64,000 nucleotides of DNA from contig NC_059476.1 of assembly GCF_018139145.2 (NCBI RefSeq), positions 10,959,501-11,023,500 on the forward strand. The letters are read 5' to 3'. Shown piece after piece: positions 52,883 to 64,000 of the stretch. The notes under the pieces were generated by a model. It was given only the letters and a program-made list of their open reading frames with translations, searched no databases and was not told the DNA's origin. A program made the position numbers and the translations under genes. The number at the start of each line of letters is the position of its first letter. Position 1 is the stretch's first letter. This DNA is from Gymnogyps californianus (lineage: Eukaryota > Chordata > Aves > Accipitriformes > Cathartidae).

Positions 52883-53519
52883 AAACTGATTCTTCGTGAC
52901 TCATTTATGTAGCTAAAACTTATCAATAGGAACAAGGTTCTTTACAGTATCTCAGCTTCTGGACATCAGAAAATCTATGACAGAGTATATCCTTCAACTG
53001 TTTCAATCTGAGAAATTGCTCCTTGAAGCAAAAAGCAATGTCAACAAACGAAAACAAAGCCAGAATCAAATAAAATGACATTTGGTTTTGTTCAGGTTTC
53101 CCCCAACATCCTGATGTACCAGGTTTATCCTGAACCCACAGACCGATTAGAAAGTCAGGAAAGCTGGCAACACAAGCAAAAAGTCTATGTTTGTTTGATC
53201 TTTAATACTTCCATGGAGCTAAAGAGTGTTTTAACCTTTCTTGCACTGTTCAGCAATTCATTTTAAATGTGAATAGAACTATCTCCTGCTGTATTCACAT
53301 ACATATTTAAACAATGAAAAATAGAAATAAAATAGTATCCAGACATTAGAAAAATAAAACAAACCTAGAGGATGATTAATAAATAATGCTTAAAATCTTT
53401 GACCAAAAAGTGTAGCAGTCTGCGCAAAAATAAAACATGCTGAAAACAGTGTGTATATATATATAAAAAACTTTCTTAAACATCGGAAAGCCCACAAAGC
53501 AGGTGAACAGCTCAGCAAC

Positions 53520-53760
53520 CTCGAAGCTGGCTTCAGTGCAACTCATTCTTTGAATACGAATTAGCAATGGGTAATCGCAGCATATTTATGAGGCCTTTTG
53601 CCTGGTCCTTTTCTCCAGTGAATGCTGTATTATTCATTGCGTGTGCCCTGACCCCAGAGCGCTCCTGTTCTGACAAATCATACTTGATTAAGACAAATCT
53701 TTATTAGTTAGCTAGTCAACTTCCCCATTTATCATTTGCAAATCCCATTCTCCTTTTCGG
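53520..53760. other. Unexplained block, possible conserved noncoding element
   Basis: No repeat signature, no simple sequence and no coding potential. It combines AT-rich homeodomain- and HNF1-like words (GAATTAGCAATG, ATTATTCATTG, TTGATTAAG) with a moderately GC-rich middle containing CpG dinucleotides, a texture often seen in vertebrate conserved noncoding elements. This is an impression only; conservation cannot be assessed from one sequence. Confidence 0.2.
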
Positions 53761-55479
53761 GTACAGTAAAAGTAACTGAAATAATTTTTTCTCCATATAA
53801 AATGAAATGCTTGTTACAGACAGTAAGTGCAAACAGAAGCCTGGAAGTCAGTAATAGATGATAAAACAAACGTTTAACAGGCATAAATTACAAATGTGGC
53901 AAAACTCTAACACAATAGCGTACTTTAGATAGGCCGAGGAAATATTAATTAGCTCATCCTTTCAATGTTTCCCATTTTTCCACCAACTAAATCTCTCAAA
54001 ATCTAAATGCCATATAAAAGAACTGTATTGCAAAGTTGGAGGCTGATAGTACCAAGGTTTAAAAAATAATAATAAAGAGAATGCTGAGGAAAGTTACTGT
54101 TCAAGGTTTCTACCAAAACCAAAAAAATCTTTTAAAAGTTGATCTATAAAAGGAGGCAAAATGAATTCAAAATTATTCATGAAGCTTCAATTTCCCTTGA
54201 AAATGTAATCTCTCCAAAGAGGTGGCAATTTGGAGAGGAAAAACCCCTTTCAAGACAATGTTAGTTTATTCAGTGGGTAATTTACAACTAGAAAACCGTG
54301 TGATGTGTAACGCACACCAGTTTTGTCATGATAGTGGTTTTGCTTGCAGAGAAGGATGTTTCTTCTATCAGGACTCTGGAGATCTGAAGCAGCTACTTGG
54401 AGAGAGGGACAAGGAGCAGAGGGAAGGGACAGTCCATAGCTTATTGGGCTGGCTGTGGTTCAAGTTCCAGCTCTGCCCCAGAATTTTATTCTGGCCTCTG
54501 GAGGGATCTCTAGGAAATGCTCACTTAGCTGTATTTTTGTTTGGTGATGAAGTTCAGTAGTTTGCATATTTTATTACATTTTGAATCTTGGTTTTATATA
54601 TAATGACATTTATACCCACCAATTAGAATTTGTGTTCATTTGAAATACACAGTAATTTAAAAACCTGCACCTAAGGGACAAAACACCAACATAGACGTCT
54701 CTGTGCTGCTTACACAGCACACTTCTTACAGACTCCTGTCTTCCTCCACTTATACCTTCCCATCTCAAGCCATTTTTCCTTTGTTTATATTTTTATTTTT
54801 ACCCTGCAGGACCAATGCAGCTATGGATGCTGCTCCTTTTTCACACACATGAGCTAAGTGCTAGTTATTTCCATCTGCAATGTTGCCTTCGATTACACAC
54901 AGAGTAATGCTGAGAAAACTACTACCTCAATAAACCCACAGCAAGGGTACAGAGGGAACAATGAAAAATACCCGATGGCCTGGCAAATCACTGTTATCAG
55001 GAGGTATACAAGAAGGAAAGAATCCAGACTGATTTTAAAATCTAGGCGGAGTTTGTAGGGCTATGTATATTTAAAAAAAATAAAAAAATTAAAAAAGTCT
55101 CTGCTCTTGTACTTGTCAAACGAAGACATTTCCTCTGGAAATTGCTGAGATGGAAATAAAGACTTTCCCATAATAGATTTTTTACAGCACTCCTCAGAGC
55201 AGAATCATATTTAAGGACCAAGTTAAGCTCTTCAGATGGTGTTTAAGAGGTAGACTTACATGGGGCCTTTACTGCATGTAGACACGATCTGTTTCTAAGG
55301 CATCCCTGCACGGAAAAATTGTTGCAAAACCTGATTTTTCAGTAAGTGTCTAAGATGACAAGTGTGATTTCTTCTGATGGAGGAACTCAGCAACACTTAC
55401 GATTGCTTTTGGCATCTCTACATTAGACTACCGCTATATGGTTTAATTGGGGGCAAACCTGGAGATTTCTAAAAACAAA

Positions 55480-56123
55480 CTGCTCCAGAACAGAGCAGCT
55501 TACTGCATGGGGCAGCAGTTTTTGCTTGGATTCTCCCGAAGCAGCTGCCTGCAGCGCTCCAAGTGCCATCCCAGCTACTGGACATGGTCTTTGAGTCCCC
55601 GATGACTTGGGTCAGAGTTACCAGAGAGACTGCTTCTCTCTGTTGGGTGTTACTTGAATTGCAGTCAGCAGAGATACGTGCATTGGAGGTGTCATGAAGA
55701 AGCGCTGGCAGCTGAACAGGCTCTGTGAGAATGTCCTAGGTTTGGATGACATCCCCCCTCTCTCCTGGTCTGCCAGCCCTCAGACGTGTTAGTGTGCAGG
55801 ACGTGCTGCCAAAGACATCAGGTGGTCTGCTGTGGCATGCAATTAACAATTTCGTAGGACTTGCTGGCAGGCCACTGTTAACATTTACGTGCGAATGTTC
55901 TGTATGCCGCAGACAGAACAAACTAAGTACGTTTTTCTTTGCTGTAGCTTATTTCTACATTTCTAGAGGACCAACACAAGCAAAACAGTACGCCCAGCAG
56001 CCCCTAGCCCGACACAGTAAAGAGACAAGTATCTGGATTTTCTGTCATGCTCAAAGATCAAGAACACGGGGAGGCAAGGTCAGATCTGGGAGAGGACTCC
56101 GGACTGCTGGGTTCTGTATTTGA
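55480..56123. other. Unexplained GC-richer block with a 125-codon open frame
   Basis: This block is visibly richer in G, C and CpG than its flanks. It contains an open frame of 125 codons on the plus strand (55746-56123) and a 61-codon frame opposite it. I recognise no domain in the translation, there is no consistent splice context in either direction, and the protein composition looks random. It may be an unrecognised old repeat or ordinary intron. Confidence 0.25.
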
Positions 56124-58550
56124 AATGAGAGGCATGCCACCTATGGGCAGGTACCATCCAGCCGACCATCCTCACTGATGTTACATACCTGTACCCATGC
56201 CATTTTCACATTTTATTGCTGTTTTGGATGCCAGTAAAAAATAAATAAATTGATCTTTCTGAAATTTCTTCAAGTAGTCTTTAACGTTGCAACATAGGGA
56301 TTCGAGAGAACACAATTTTATTACTGGCTTAGCCACTACTGTACAGCTCGTACATATTTGTCCCTGTTTCCCTTTTACTAAAATGGGTGTGAAGGAATCC
56401 ACATTGGCAGAACACAATATGTATCATTAAAAGGACTGTATTCCTATGGCAGGCATTTAAATACTGCACTTAGCTTCTTATATATTCATTTTCATTATAA
56501 CTACTAGTTTGAATATAATTTTAATTGAAAAAACAATATCCGAAATTATTTTAAAAATGAAATCTGAAGTGACACACTCTCCTCAACTACAGGACATTAT
56601 ATTTAATCTCATAAAGGATTTCCAGATTATTTGAGCACCGAAATATAATTATCCCATGATCTACTGAATTGGTAAATTATTGCAGTATGACATTTTAATG
56701 CAAACACCCAGTTTACAAACATAACTTTGCTGGAAATTCTCAAGAAGTGTTAAACTGATGTCAGTGTCTCAGTAATTTCGCAGTTTAAAAACAGTTAGAA
56801 ATGTAATGACTACACTGCACTTGATTAAAGCATTTACAGCTCTAATCAAAAACTGACAGCAAGATCAAAGATGTTAACTTAAATCTCTCTTCTAATTATG
56901 TTTAAAATGCCACACCTCAGGCCTGTCTCTCCTCTTCTTTTTCAAACCAAATTCTGCTTAAGAAAGATCTAACACTTCTTAACAGTTCATTATCCAATAA
57001 AACTATTCAAAGCTTAAAAGCAATCTACACAATTAGTCAGGACCTCAGGGAGTCCACCGGTAGTCTTTATTACAGGGCTTCATATTAAAACACCTTAATT
57101 ATATTTGTCAAATGGATTTCATTAAAACCCATCGTCACTTTAATTTTCATATTTTGACAGTGCTGGCATAGCATTATTACCACCTGCCAAGCTACGAACT
57201 ACAACAAAATTATCAAATTCCTTCAAATACTAAGCAGTTTCTTTTTGTACCTGACCAACGATTTCCCTCTTTTTGGTGAATGCACCATAATTAAGAGGAA
57301 TAATTAAAATTTCCTATTCGAGCAGCACACATGCAAGCTAAACGTACAGTGTATCCATTGCAGGTGTGTAAATAAGAACCTATATGGATACCTGGTTGCC
57401 AGGAGCACATAATACAAAGGTAGGACACATATACTGAAGTGCTTCTGAATAATAAAGCCAAGACTTCAAACAGAATGCACTATTATTTAATCAAATGACA
57501 ACCATGATGACTTGAAAGCAGAGGACATTTTAACTTCTACTCATTATACTGTCATTTCGACACAACAGATCTGGGGATTATGACCATATACTGTAACCAC
57601 AGTTTTATTTTAGATATAATCCATGGAGGTTCCACTTGACTTTAGACAATCACTTTGAAATATAATTAAAACAAAATTGTTCATCCTCTCTACACACAGT
57701 CAGTACCGTGACAAGGGCTTCTGATATTTATGATACATTTCGAATGCAGGATATATCAATTGTTGTTTGTTTTTTTCTTAATACTCAATGCCACAGCAAT
57801 TAACGGCTTTAGATACTTACCAATAATATAAAAACTAGGTACCGGCATCTGTCATGCAACACAGTTGGGGCTGTTAACGTCATGTGGGATATAGAAATAA
57901 ATTATTTCCTCTTTTTTGTTATCTGAAATACTGTATGGACAACTGAAACAAAACAGCAATTTACCATTATTGTGCTTATATTTACTGAGCTAAATTCAAG
58001 CCTGATTAACTCCATGTTCTTCAGTGAACATGTGTATGAGATGACTTTGGCCCACAACAGATAAAACAATGGCATGCAGATTGCAATGGGGAAAAGAACA
58101 GAGAATTTTCCTTTCTTTCATATAATCATAGCAAGAAATAAGAAATGAAGAGGTTTCTGCCATATGTCTAACACACTTCACTGCTTTGTACAAAGGTCTC
58201 AAGAGTAATGATCTCCGTGTGTTATGAATATTTTAAGACTTATTAAATGTTCTTGGATCATTGTGGGTAAAACTATGGGATTTTAAAGAACCAGTTTAAA
58301 AGACAATTAAATATTATTCCTACTTAAGGAAAAAGAAAAATTTAATAACTTTTTAATGTATTATCAAGGAGGAAAGTCTCAACCTCTTTCACACCATATC
58401 ACAAGTTTTAGCAAACTGGGTTTGCTAGCTGGGTTTTATTTTATTTCTATTTTATTTCTTTTTATTGCTTTAATTGCTTTTGAATTACAAAGAAATAAAA
58501 CAGAGTACTTACAAGCAAGGGACTATGAGCTGACCACCGATCTCTTGTTT

Positions 58551-58624
58551 GATTTTTTGGCAAGTCATCTTATTTCTTTTATCCTATTTACTCTATCTGT
58601 AAAACAGGGGTAAATAATGTTTCT
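58551..58624 (-). repeat. MIR-like ancient SINE relic, reverse orientation
   Basis: On the plus strand it reads as the reverse complement of a MIR: TTTGGCAAGTCATCTTATTT, then ACTCTATCTGTAAAACAGGG and GTAAATAATG. These match in order the 'GGGCAAGTCACTTAA', 'CTCATCTGTAAAATGGGG' and 'ATAATA' segments of the MIR complement. It is short and diverged, and its boundaries are uncertain. Confidence 0.55.
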
Positions 58625-59489
58625 ACTAGAATTCCACTAAAACAAGCAAGTGCCCACATACTGCTTAGCTTCTGTTATCAGGACATCTTACAGCAAATAA
58701 TCTGAATTTTTTGGTGCCTTCCGTTCAAACTATCACATCAACCTTGGGTGCATGTGGGGATCCCTCTTAGAAACCCACTACCCCAGAGACAATGTAGGAG
58801 ATAAGTAGCGTTTTGAAAACAATCCCACCCCAAACCAGAGTGTTGGCTTGCTTCTACTGACATGGTGAGAGCCAGCTCCTCTGCTTAACACAAGGACGGA
58901 TGGAGGGACAGGGAAGCTTCCCAGATGAGCAACTGGTGGATGATGAGAGCTCACGTGTGCCTTTGACACAACTGGTCACGCTTTCCCTCTTAAAATCTCC
59001 TCCTCCCTTTGCACCCAGGATCCTGCCCTCTCTGTGAGGGCTGTGTAAGGCTCTGGTTTTGGCTCCCTTCCTCCCCACAGATCTGCAGTTGATTTATGCC
59101 TGGAGAATCTCATGCACAAACTCAGCTACTATTTAATAAGTGACAGATTTCCCTCTCTGCTACACTGCCATTTCCTCTCGCATCTCTCTCATTGCTGAGC
59201 CTTCAACTCAAGTTCAACGCAACACAGCAGTTCATTGTCCCCCCAACATGTCTCCGCCTCTTCTATTCTCATGACATGCAACACAATCATCTTCTTTTCC
59301 ACCCAGCCTCAACATCTTTTTTTACTCAGTTCTTTTTTTTCAGTCCTCATTTGTGGGCAAGCTGTCCGATTCTTTCTGCATGACATCGATAGGAAACAGA
59401 CTGGTCCCATGCATTCACCTTCTAGGCTCTCACCCTTTTTTATATTATTACATCCTTTTCTCTAGCCTTGACAGAAATCTATGTACCAC

Positions 59490-59670
59490 CTACAGTAATG
59501 CAGAACACTGCTACAAACACCATTTTTTTAGCATCGTACTGTTCTTTTTCTTTCTAGTCATGCCATTGTCTCTCCCCCGTTCAGCGCATTAAGCAATAGC
59601 TACATTTCTTCCATAGCCAATCCCTTCATGGTCTGACTTCTCCCATTTGCTATCAGCATATTAATTCCTT
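59490..59670 (+). mobile_element. Probable decayed LINE reverse-transcriptase fragment (L2/L3/CR1-like)
   Basis: No open frame survives, but translated pieces recall the C-terminal domain of L2/L3/CR1 reverse transcriptases in the right order. There is a Q-N-T-A-like piece near 59500-59512, a piece resembling the conserved 'LHWLP..FRIK' at 59555-59592 (CCATTGTCTCTCCCCCGTTC onward), and a clean S-L-H-G-L at 59621-59635. Frameshifts and stops separate them. The surrounding 59150-59760 is unusually pyrimidine-rich and may include more of the same element. The family cannot be named by eye. Confidence 0.42.
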
Positions 59671-60623
59671 TCTCAGCTCAGATATCATTCACGTGTTAAA
59701 TTTTTACTCAAGCATTTCTGCACTTTCTCCCATATTGCCATGATTGAGTGGAGCTGAGTATAAACAACTCATCATCTCATCATGCTCCTGCAATCTCTGA
59801 TCCGGCTTCTCTTGTCCATCGATATACCACACAATCATAAATGCTTCTGAAGTCCATGGAAATCTCAGCCACAACCACGAACCTTTGTGTTAGATGAATT
59901 TCTAAATGTCTAGTCCCAGACTGGATAAGTAATAGCAAAAAATCTAGTAAGCACATGTGGGTATCATCCATGATGGAGGAGGAAGGTACTGTAAGAAACA
60001 AGTTATCACCACTTGTCTTCACTGTTGCAGTGCAGGTGTGACATAGGGATTTACAATGTACACTGCACTACTGTCAGATTTTAGCTTCCTAAAACAAACA
60101 CTATCCCCCACAAGCTATCAACAAATAGAATGTAAATCCTGTTGTCATGAGTGAATAATTTATTAAATTGACACTATTACTAATAATTACAGAAATGTAC
60201 CTGTTTTTCACTCTTGACAAACAGGAAGCCAGCCATGTTTCCCATTTCAGCTACGATACACAAGGAACAATTCAAAGTGATACTCGTCCCTGCCTGGCAC
60301 GTATTCTTTACCATTTGAAGTTTATTTGATACAAATGAGGGTCTACAGAACCCTGCTGACATGAAGTCACAAAGAGCATATACAGTTATGAATACTGCAT
60401 TTACTGCACTTTGTATGCGATGTTTGTTAGGTCTTGGTGCTGAAATCACAGCTCTGAATCTATCTTGAAGATGTTAAGGATGCGTTGTGAGCTTTTGCTT
60501 TCTCTCCCCCCACTCCCAAAACAAAACAAAACACCACCACAGCCTTCATGGCTTTAATTATTAAGATTATATTTTCTGTTTTATCTTAAATCCCATAATG
60601 GAAGCAACCAGCTTTTTCTCTCC

Positions 60624-60640
60624 TTTTTTTTTTTTTTTTT
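60624..60640. repeat. Poly-T run (17)
   Basis: Uninterrupted T homopolymer in an AT-rich stretch. Confidence 0.9.
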
Positions 60641-63600
60641 GGTAATAGTATACACTCTTGATGTAGGAAGGAAATGTGAAGACAGAACAATCCAGCTGGA
60701 TTAGACATTTATGAAATCCATTGCCAACAGTGAGCTGTCAAAGCCAGCAATCAAATGTAACCCTGGCAAAAAAGAATGGAGACTGCTGTGAGGAGATTTA
60801 CTTAGAAGAAACTCTCAAATAGTGCTTTTATGTCCTGATTCTCCTCCCCTGCACTAGTTTTATACCTGCTTGTTGCCCCTCCTTCCTTGAAGTTACACCT
60901 GGTTTACAGGCGTGTGGTAGGAATACTTTCTCTATTCCAGAATTAACTATTGAATTTCTACAGCCTCAATGCAGGATGCCTGGACAAATAATTATTGTCT
61001 TCCTTCCAAATCTTAAAATCTATGAAAATGTGGAGTAGCTATTAATACAGAGATCTCCACAATATTCCGAGGAGTAAAAGGTCTTATTACCATTTTTTTC
61101 AGCTCAGAAGCTGACAAAAGAAGGATGTAACTAACTTAAAGTCATACAAAGTCAGAAGGAAGGGTAAGAATTCACTACTTCTGACCTTAATCCTACTTTT
61201 CTTCAAGACCATCCCTTGTGCTTTATATTCCAGCTTTTCACTGGAAAGCTGGTAATAAGCATCAAGAAAACTTGGTAATAAGCACCATTAAAATTAACTG
61301 ACACGAGAAGATATTTTGCTATGGCAATGGAAAGGAAAACAAGACAAAAGTTAAAGAACTGACTGGAATATATTAATGAGCAAAACACAGTGTAGAGAGA
61401 GAAATCTGGGATATTGAAGAACAGGATCTCAAACAACCAGTAGGAGAAAAGCAAAGACTAAGACTAATATGGAATGGAGTAATTATTACAGCAGCAAGAT
61501 CTTTACATTGTACAAAAAAAGTCTTTCTGGATTAAAAGAGGAATGACGACAGAACAACAGGGTAACATTTGCATTTTGGCCATATCTATTCTGCAGGCTA
61601 CCAACGCTTCTAAGAGTCTCTCTCCACTATAAAGTGAAAGTAATGCTACTTAATTATTTTCAGGCAATGGCATGAAGATTTATTGATTAATATCCATTTT
61701 AAAGCTTTTAAAAACTCTCTCTAATTCAGGTAGAGTCCGAATTTTAATGCAACAAACAAAGAAAAAAATAGGATTCTAAGACTGTGTAAATTGTGTGATA
61801 TGTGTATGTTTTCCTGTGAACAGAAAATCAACTTTAAGACTGTGACATGAGAAGCCACAGAAACCACAGTAGATCTATATACTGGAAAAACTTACAGATA
61901 GTCAGCTGAATAGTTCACTTTCACAATTTGGGATTTGAAAAGTCAGTACCACCTTAAATTTTAACCAGAAGAGAAAATTTATAGAATACTGGCTACTTTC
62001 CCTCATTTAAATTGAATCAGCCATTACAGTTAACAACCTTCCCACCCCATAGAAATAAATAAAGAATGCTGTATCCATTCTAATTTAAAAACTCTTATCT
62101 TCATTAAAAACATAGTTGATTTAGTCAGAAGTTCCATCTATTATGTGCTGTAATGATTTAATAGTGCCAATTAGATCTATACTATTCCTAGAAATGGAGG
62201 AGTTGCAGCTGGAGCTCTGCAGACCAGTCAAACAATTTTCACAGGATATTCAGAGGACTGTACCACTCTATTCTAGGTAGAAGATTAAATTGTAAAGGAG
62301 AAAAGAAGCAAGATTTCAAAACAAGTATTCCAATATGACAAATAACTCTTCTTCCTGGGCTTTGCTTTTGTAGAAAAGAGAAGTATTTCACTCTCCCATT
62401 CTATAAGTAGCTGGAAATGCTCTGCATATTTTAATAATGACATCAAATAACTTGCTAATTCAAGATACTTTAGCCAGCCATGTGTCCTAGTGAGAGACAA
62501 TGCATGAACCCTTTAAAGTATCTACAATACAGAATATGTTCCTTGATAATGTCATTAAGCCATGATGACATGTAGCAAGCAATTGCTGGCAAAGGTCAAT
62601 AACCTGATCCATTTATACAACGAATGCCTGTTAAAACAGTGTTTAAAGAACAATCGAATGATTGATGACCATAAGCTCTATGTTGGCCATGATGAGCAGC
62701 ATGCACATACAGCATGTTCTGCAAGCACTACACATACCTCTAATGCTATGGGGTGGGTGGGCAGAAAATTGTGTTCTGCCAAAAACCAAAGCAAAATGTT
62801 TAGACAAAAATGCTGACAACATTAATTGAGTAAACAGAGGTCTGAAGATGAATTTGTTAGCACTGGGCAGTAAAAATAGGCAGTGCTTCTGATCCAATTT
62901 AATACAGCTCAGTTTGAAAATAAGGTGCTCTGGGCAAAACAGACTGCAAGCATCCTCTAAGCTCCATGTCACAGTCTGTGAAAAAAACATAAGTGACCAT
63001 CCCATAGATCTCTATCACTGATTTTTAAAATTGTTCCTTCATTTTTAATTCAAACTCATGCATTAAAATGCAGTTTCCTTTGATGCACATTTGAATCTTG
63101 CCAGCTCAAAAGCCATTGTCAAAATTCACAGGTCCAATTTGTTGTGTTGTTTAAAAGAAGAGGGGGGGATCACTTCCAAAATATTTTTGTTGTTTTAATC
63201 TGCCAGCAACCATCATTCTATCAACAGAGTGCTGCACATTTCTTAGAATTTAACCCCCTTTTCTAAAGAGTAATTAACCTAACAGCTTCTTGCAAGTCAT
63301 TTTTCTGTCTCATCAGACAAGCATGGTGACCTGTATGTTCTGTAGGACAGGAACGCTTCCCAAAATTGTCATCTGGTCCCTTCACAGAATTAATTATCTC
63401 ATTCTAAAGTGACTACATTCCACTTTTTACAAACAAGAATGATCTTGAAAATCATCAAAAGATATATATATATGGTCATAGAAATCATAAAATAAAGATG
63501 ATCCATTCAAAGCACTTGATATTCTATAACTGTAATGGTTCTGGCTTTCATGAGATAAACACACTGGGACCACATTATGCTGCTGATGTGTACCCTTCAA

Positions 63601-64000
63601 TTAAAGAGCATTTCTGCACACAATCCAGTTCCTCATGGAGGTGTTGATTATAAGTGGCATTCATCAGCAGCAATGGTATAAAAATAAGCTCCCTGCCATT
63701 TTGTTGCATCCACAAACAGGTGTGGCCTGAGCTTTATTAGGTGCCCAGACAAAAAGACACACAGGGACTATATCTCAGCATGAGTCACAAAGCAAAATTA
63801 CAGTCCTGTGCTGCAGTCGTGAGACTTCCTAAAATATGTTTCCCAAGTCAGGGGCAGCACTCAGTGTTGTTGGTCAGGGCAGTCGGGAACTGGATCCACC
63901 CCTTCCCAGGCTCCGCAGAATCCCTTCTGCATCGTAGTACAACAATCAGACACGTTCCTAACTTGATTTAAGAAAAAACTATTCTACACTGCAAAGCATT

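Larger units (their letters stand above)
45829..64000 (-). other. VTI1A: VTI1A intron, 3' part of a larger intron continuing beyond the window
   Basis: This is the sequence upstream of the 71-bp exon in the gene's direction. I looked on the minus strand for the preceding exon, which should encode the residues before position 143, and did not find it, so the intron is at least 18.2 kb. It holds MIR-like relics at 46712-46805 and 58551-58624, a decayed LINE fragment at 59490-59670, a TG/TA microsatellite at 50009-50046, and poly-A/T runs at 49334-49352, 52867-52882 and 60624-60640. The rest (46806-50008, 50047-58550 and 59671-64000) is AT-rich single-copy-looking sequence in which I recognise nothing else, apart from the two blocks described at 53520-53760 and 55480-56123. 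Confidence 0.85.

Noticed and set aside
46000..64000. Search for the preceding VTI1A exon (residues before 143)
   Set aside because: No minus-strand segment encoding the expected RRLEAGYQIAVE-like residues with splice sites was found by eye.

Overview
This is a stretch of a bird nuclear genome lying inside the gene VTI1A, which runs on the minus strand. Two findings place it. First, two short exons at 41253-41314 and 45758-45828 have clean splice sites and matching reading phase. Together they encode 44 consecutive residues that I recognise as the SNARE-motif part of VTI1A, an endosomal/trans-Golgi Qb-SNARE. Second, the interspersed repeats are of avian type: CR1 LINE 3' tails and a solo LTR of a kind common in birds. 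The species cannot be fixed from the sequence.

Layout by plus-strand coordinate (the gene reads right to left). Bases 45829-64000 are the 3' end of the intron before the first exon seen. The 71-bp exon is at 45758-45828. A complete 4443-bp intron fills 41315-45757. The 62-bp exon is at 41253-41314. Bases 1-41252 are the beginning of the next intron. I did not find the exon for the C-terminal membrane anchor or the exon preceding residue 143; both should lie outside the window. Over 99 percent of the window is therefore intronic.

Repeats. The clearest structure is at 4930-5857: a 5'-truncated CR1 whose tail is split by a 577-bp solo LTR (5245-5821) flanked by a perfect 5-bp target duplication. 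The LTR still shows a TATA box and a polyadenylation signal. Older CR1 tails lie at 33790-33970 and 37040-37292. Three MIR-like SINE relics (29238-29340, 46712-46805, 58551-58624) and a decayed LINE reverse-transcriptase fragment (59490-59670) belong to older layers. A compound TG/TA microsatellite lies at 50009-50046, and many homopolymer tracts are scattered through the introns.

The other open reading frames (mostly 60-140 codons, on both strands) look like chance ORFs in AT-rich intron. I found no rRNA, tRNA, CRISPR array or bacterial-type feature, and no convincing new biological system. The points most worth following are the nested LTR with its antisense promoter potential, the VTI1A exon structure, and a few unexplained blocks that could be conserved noncoding elements.
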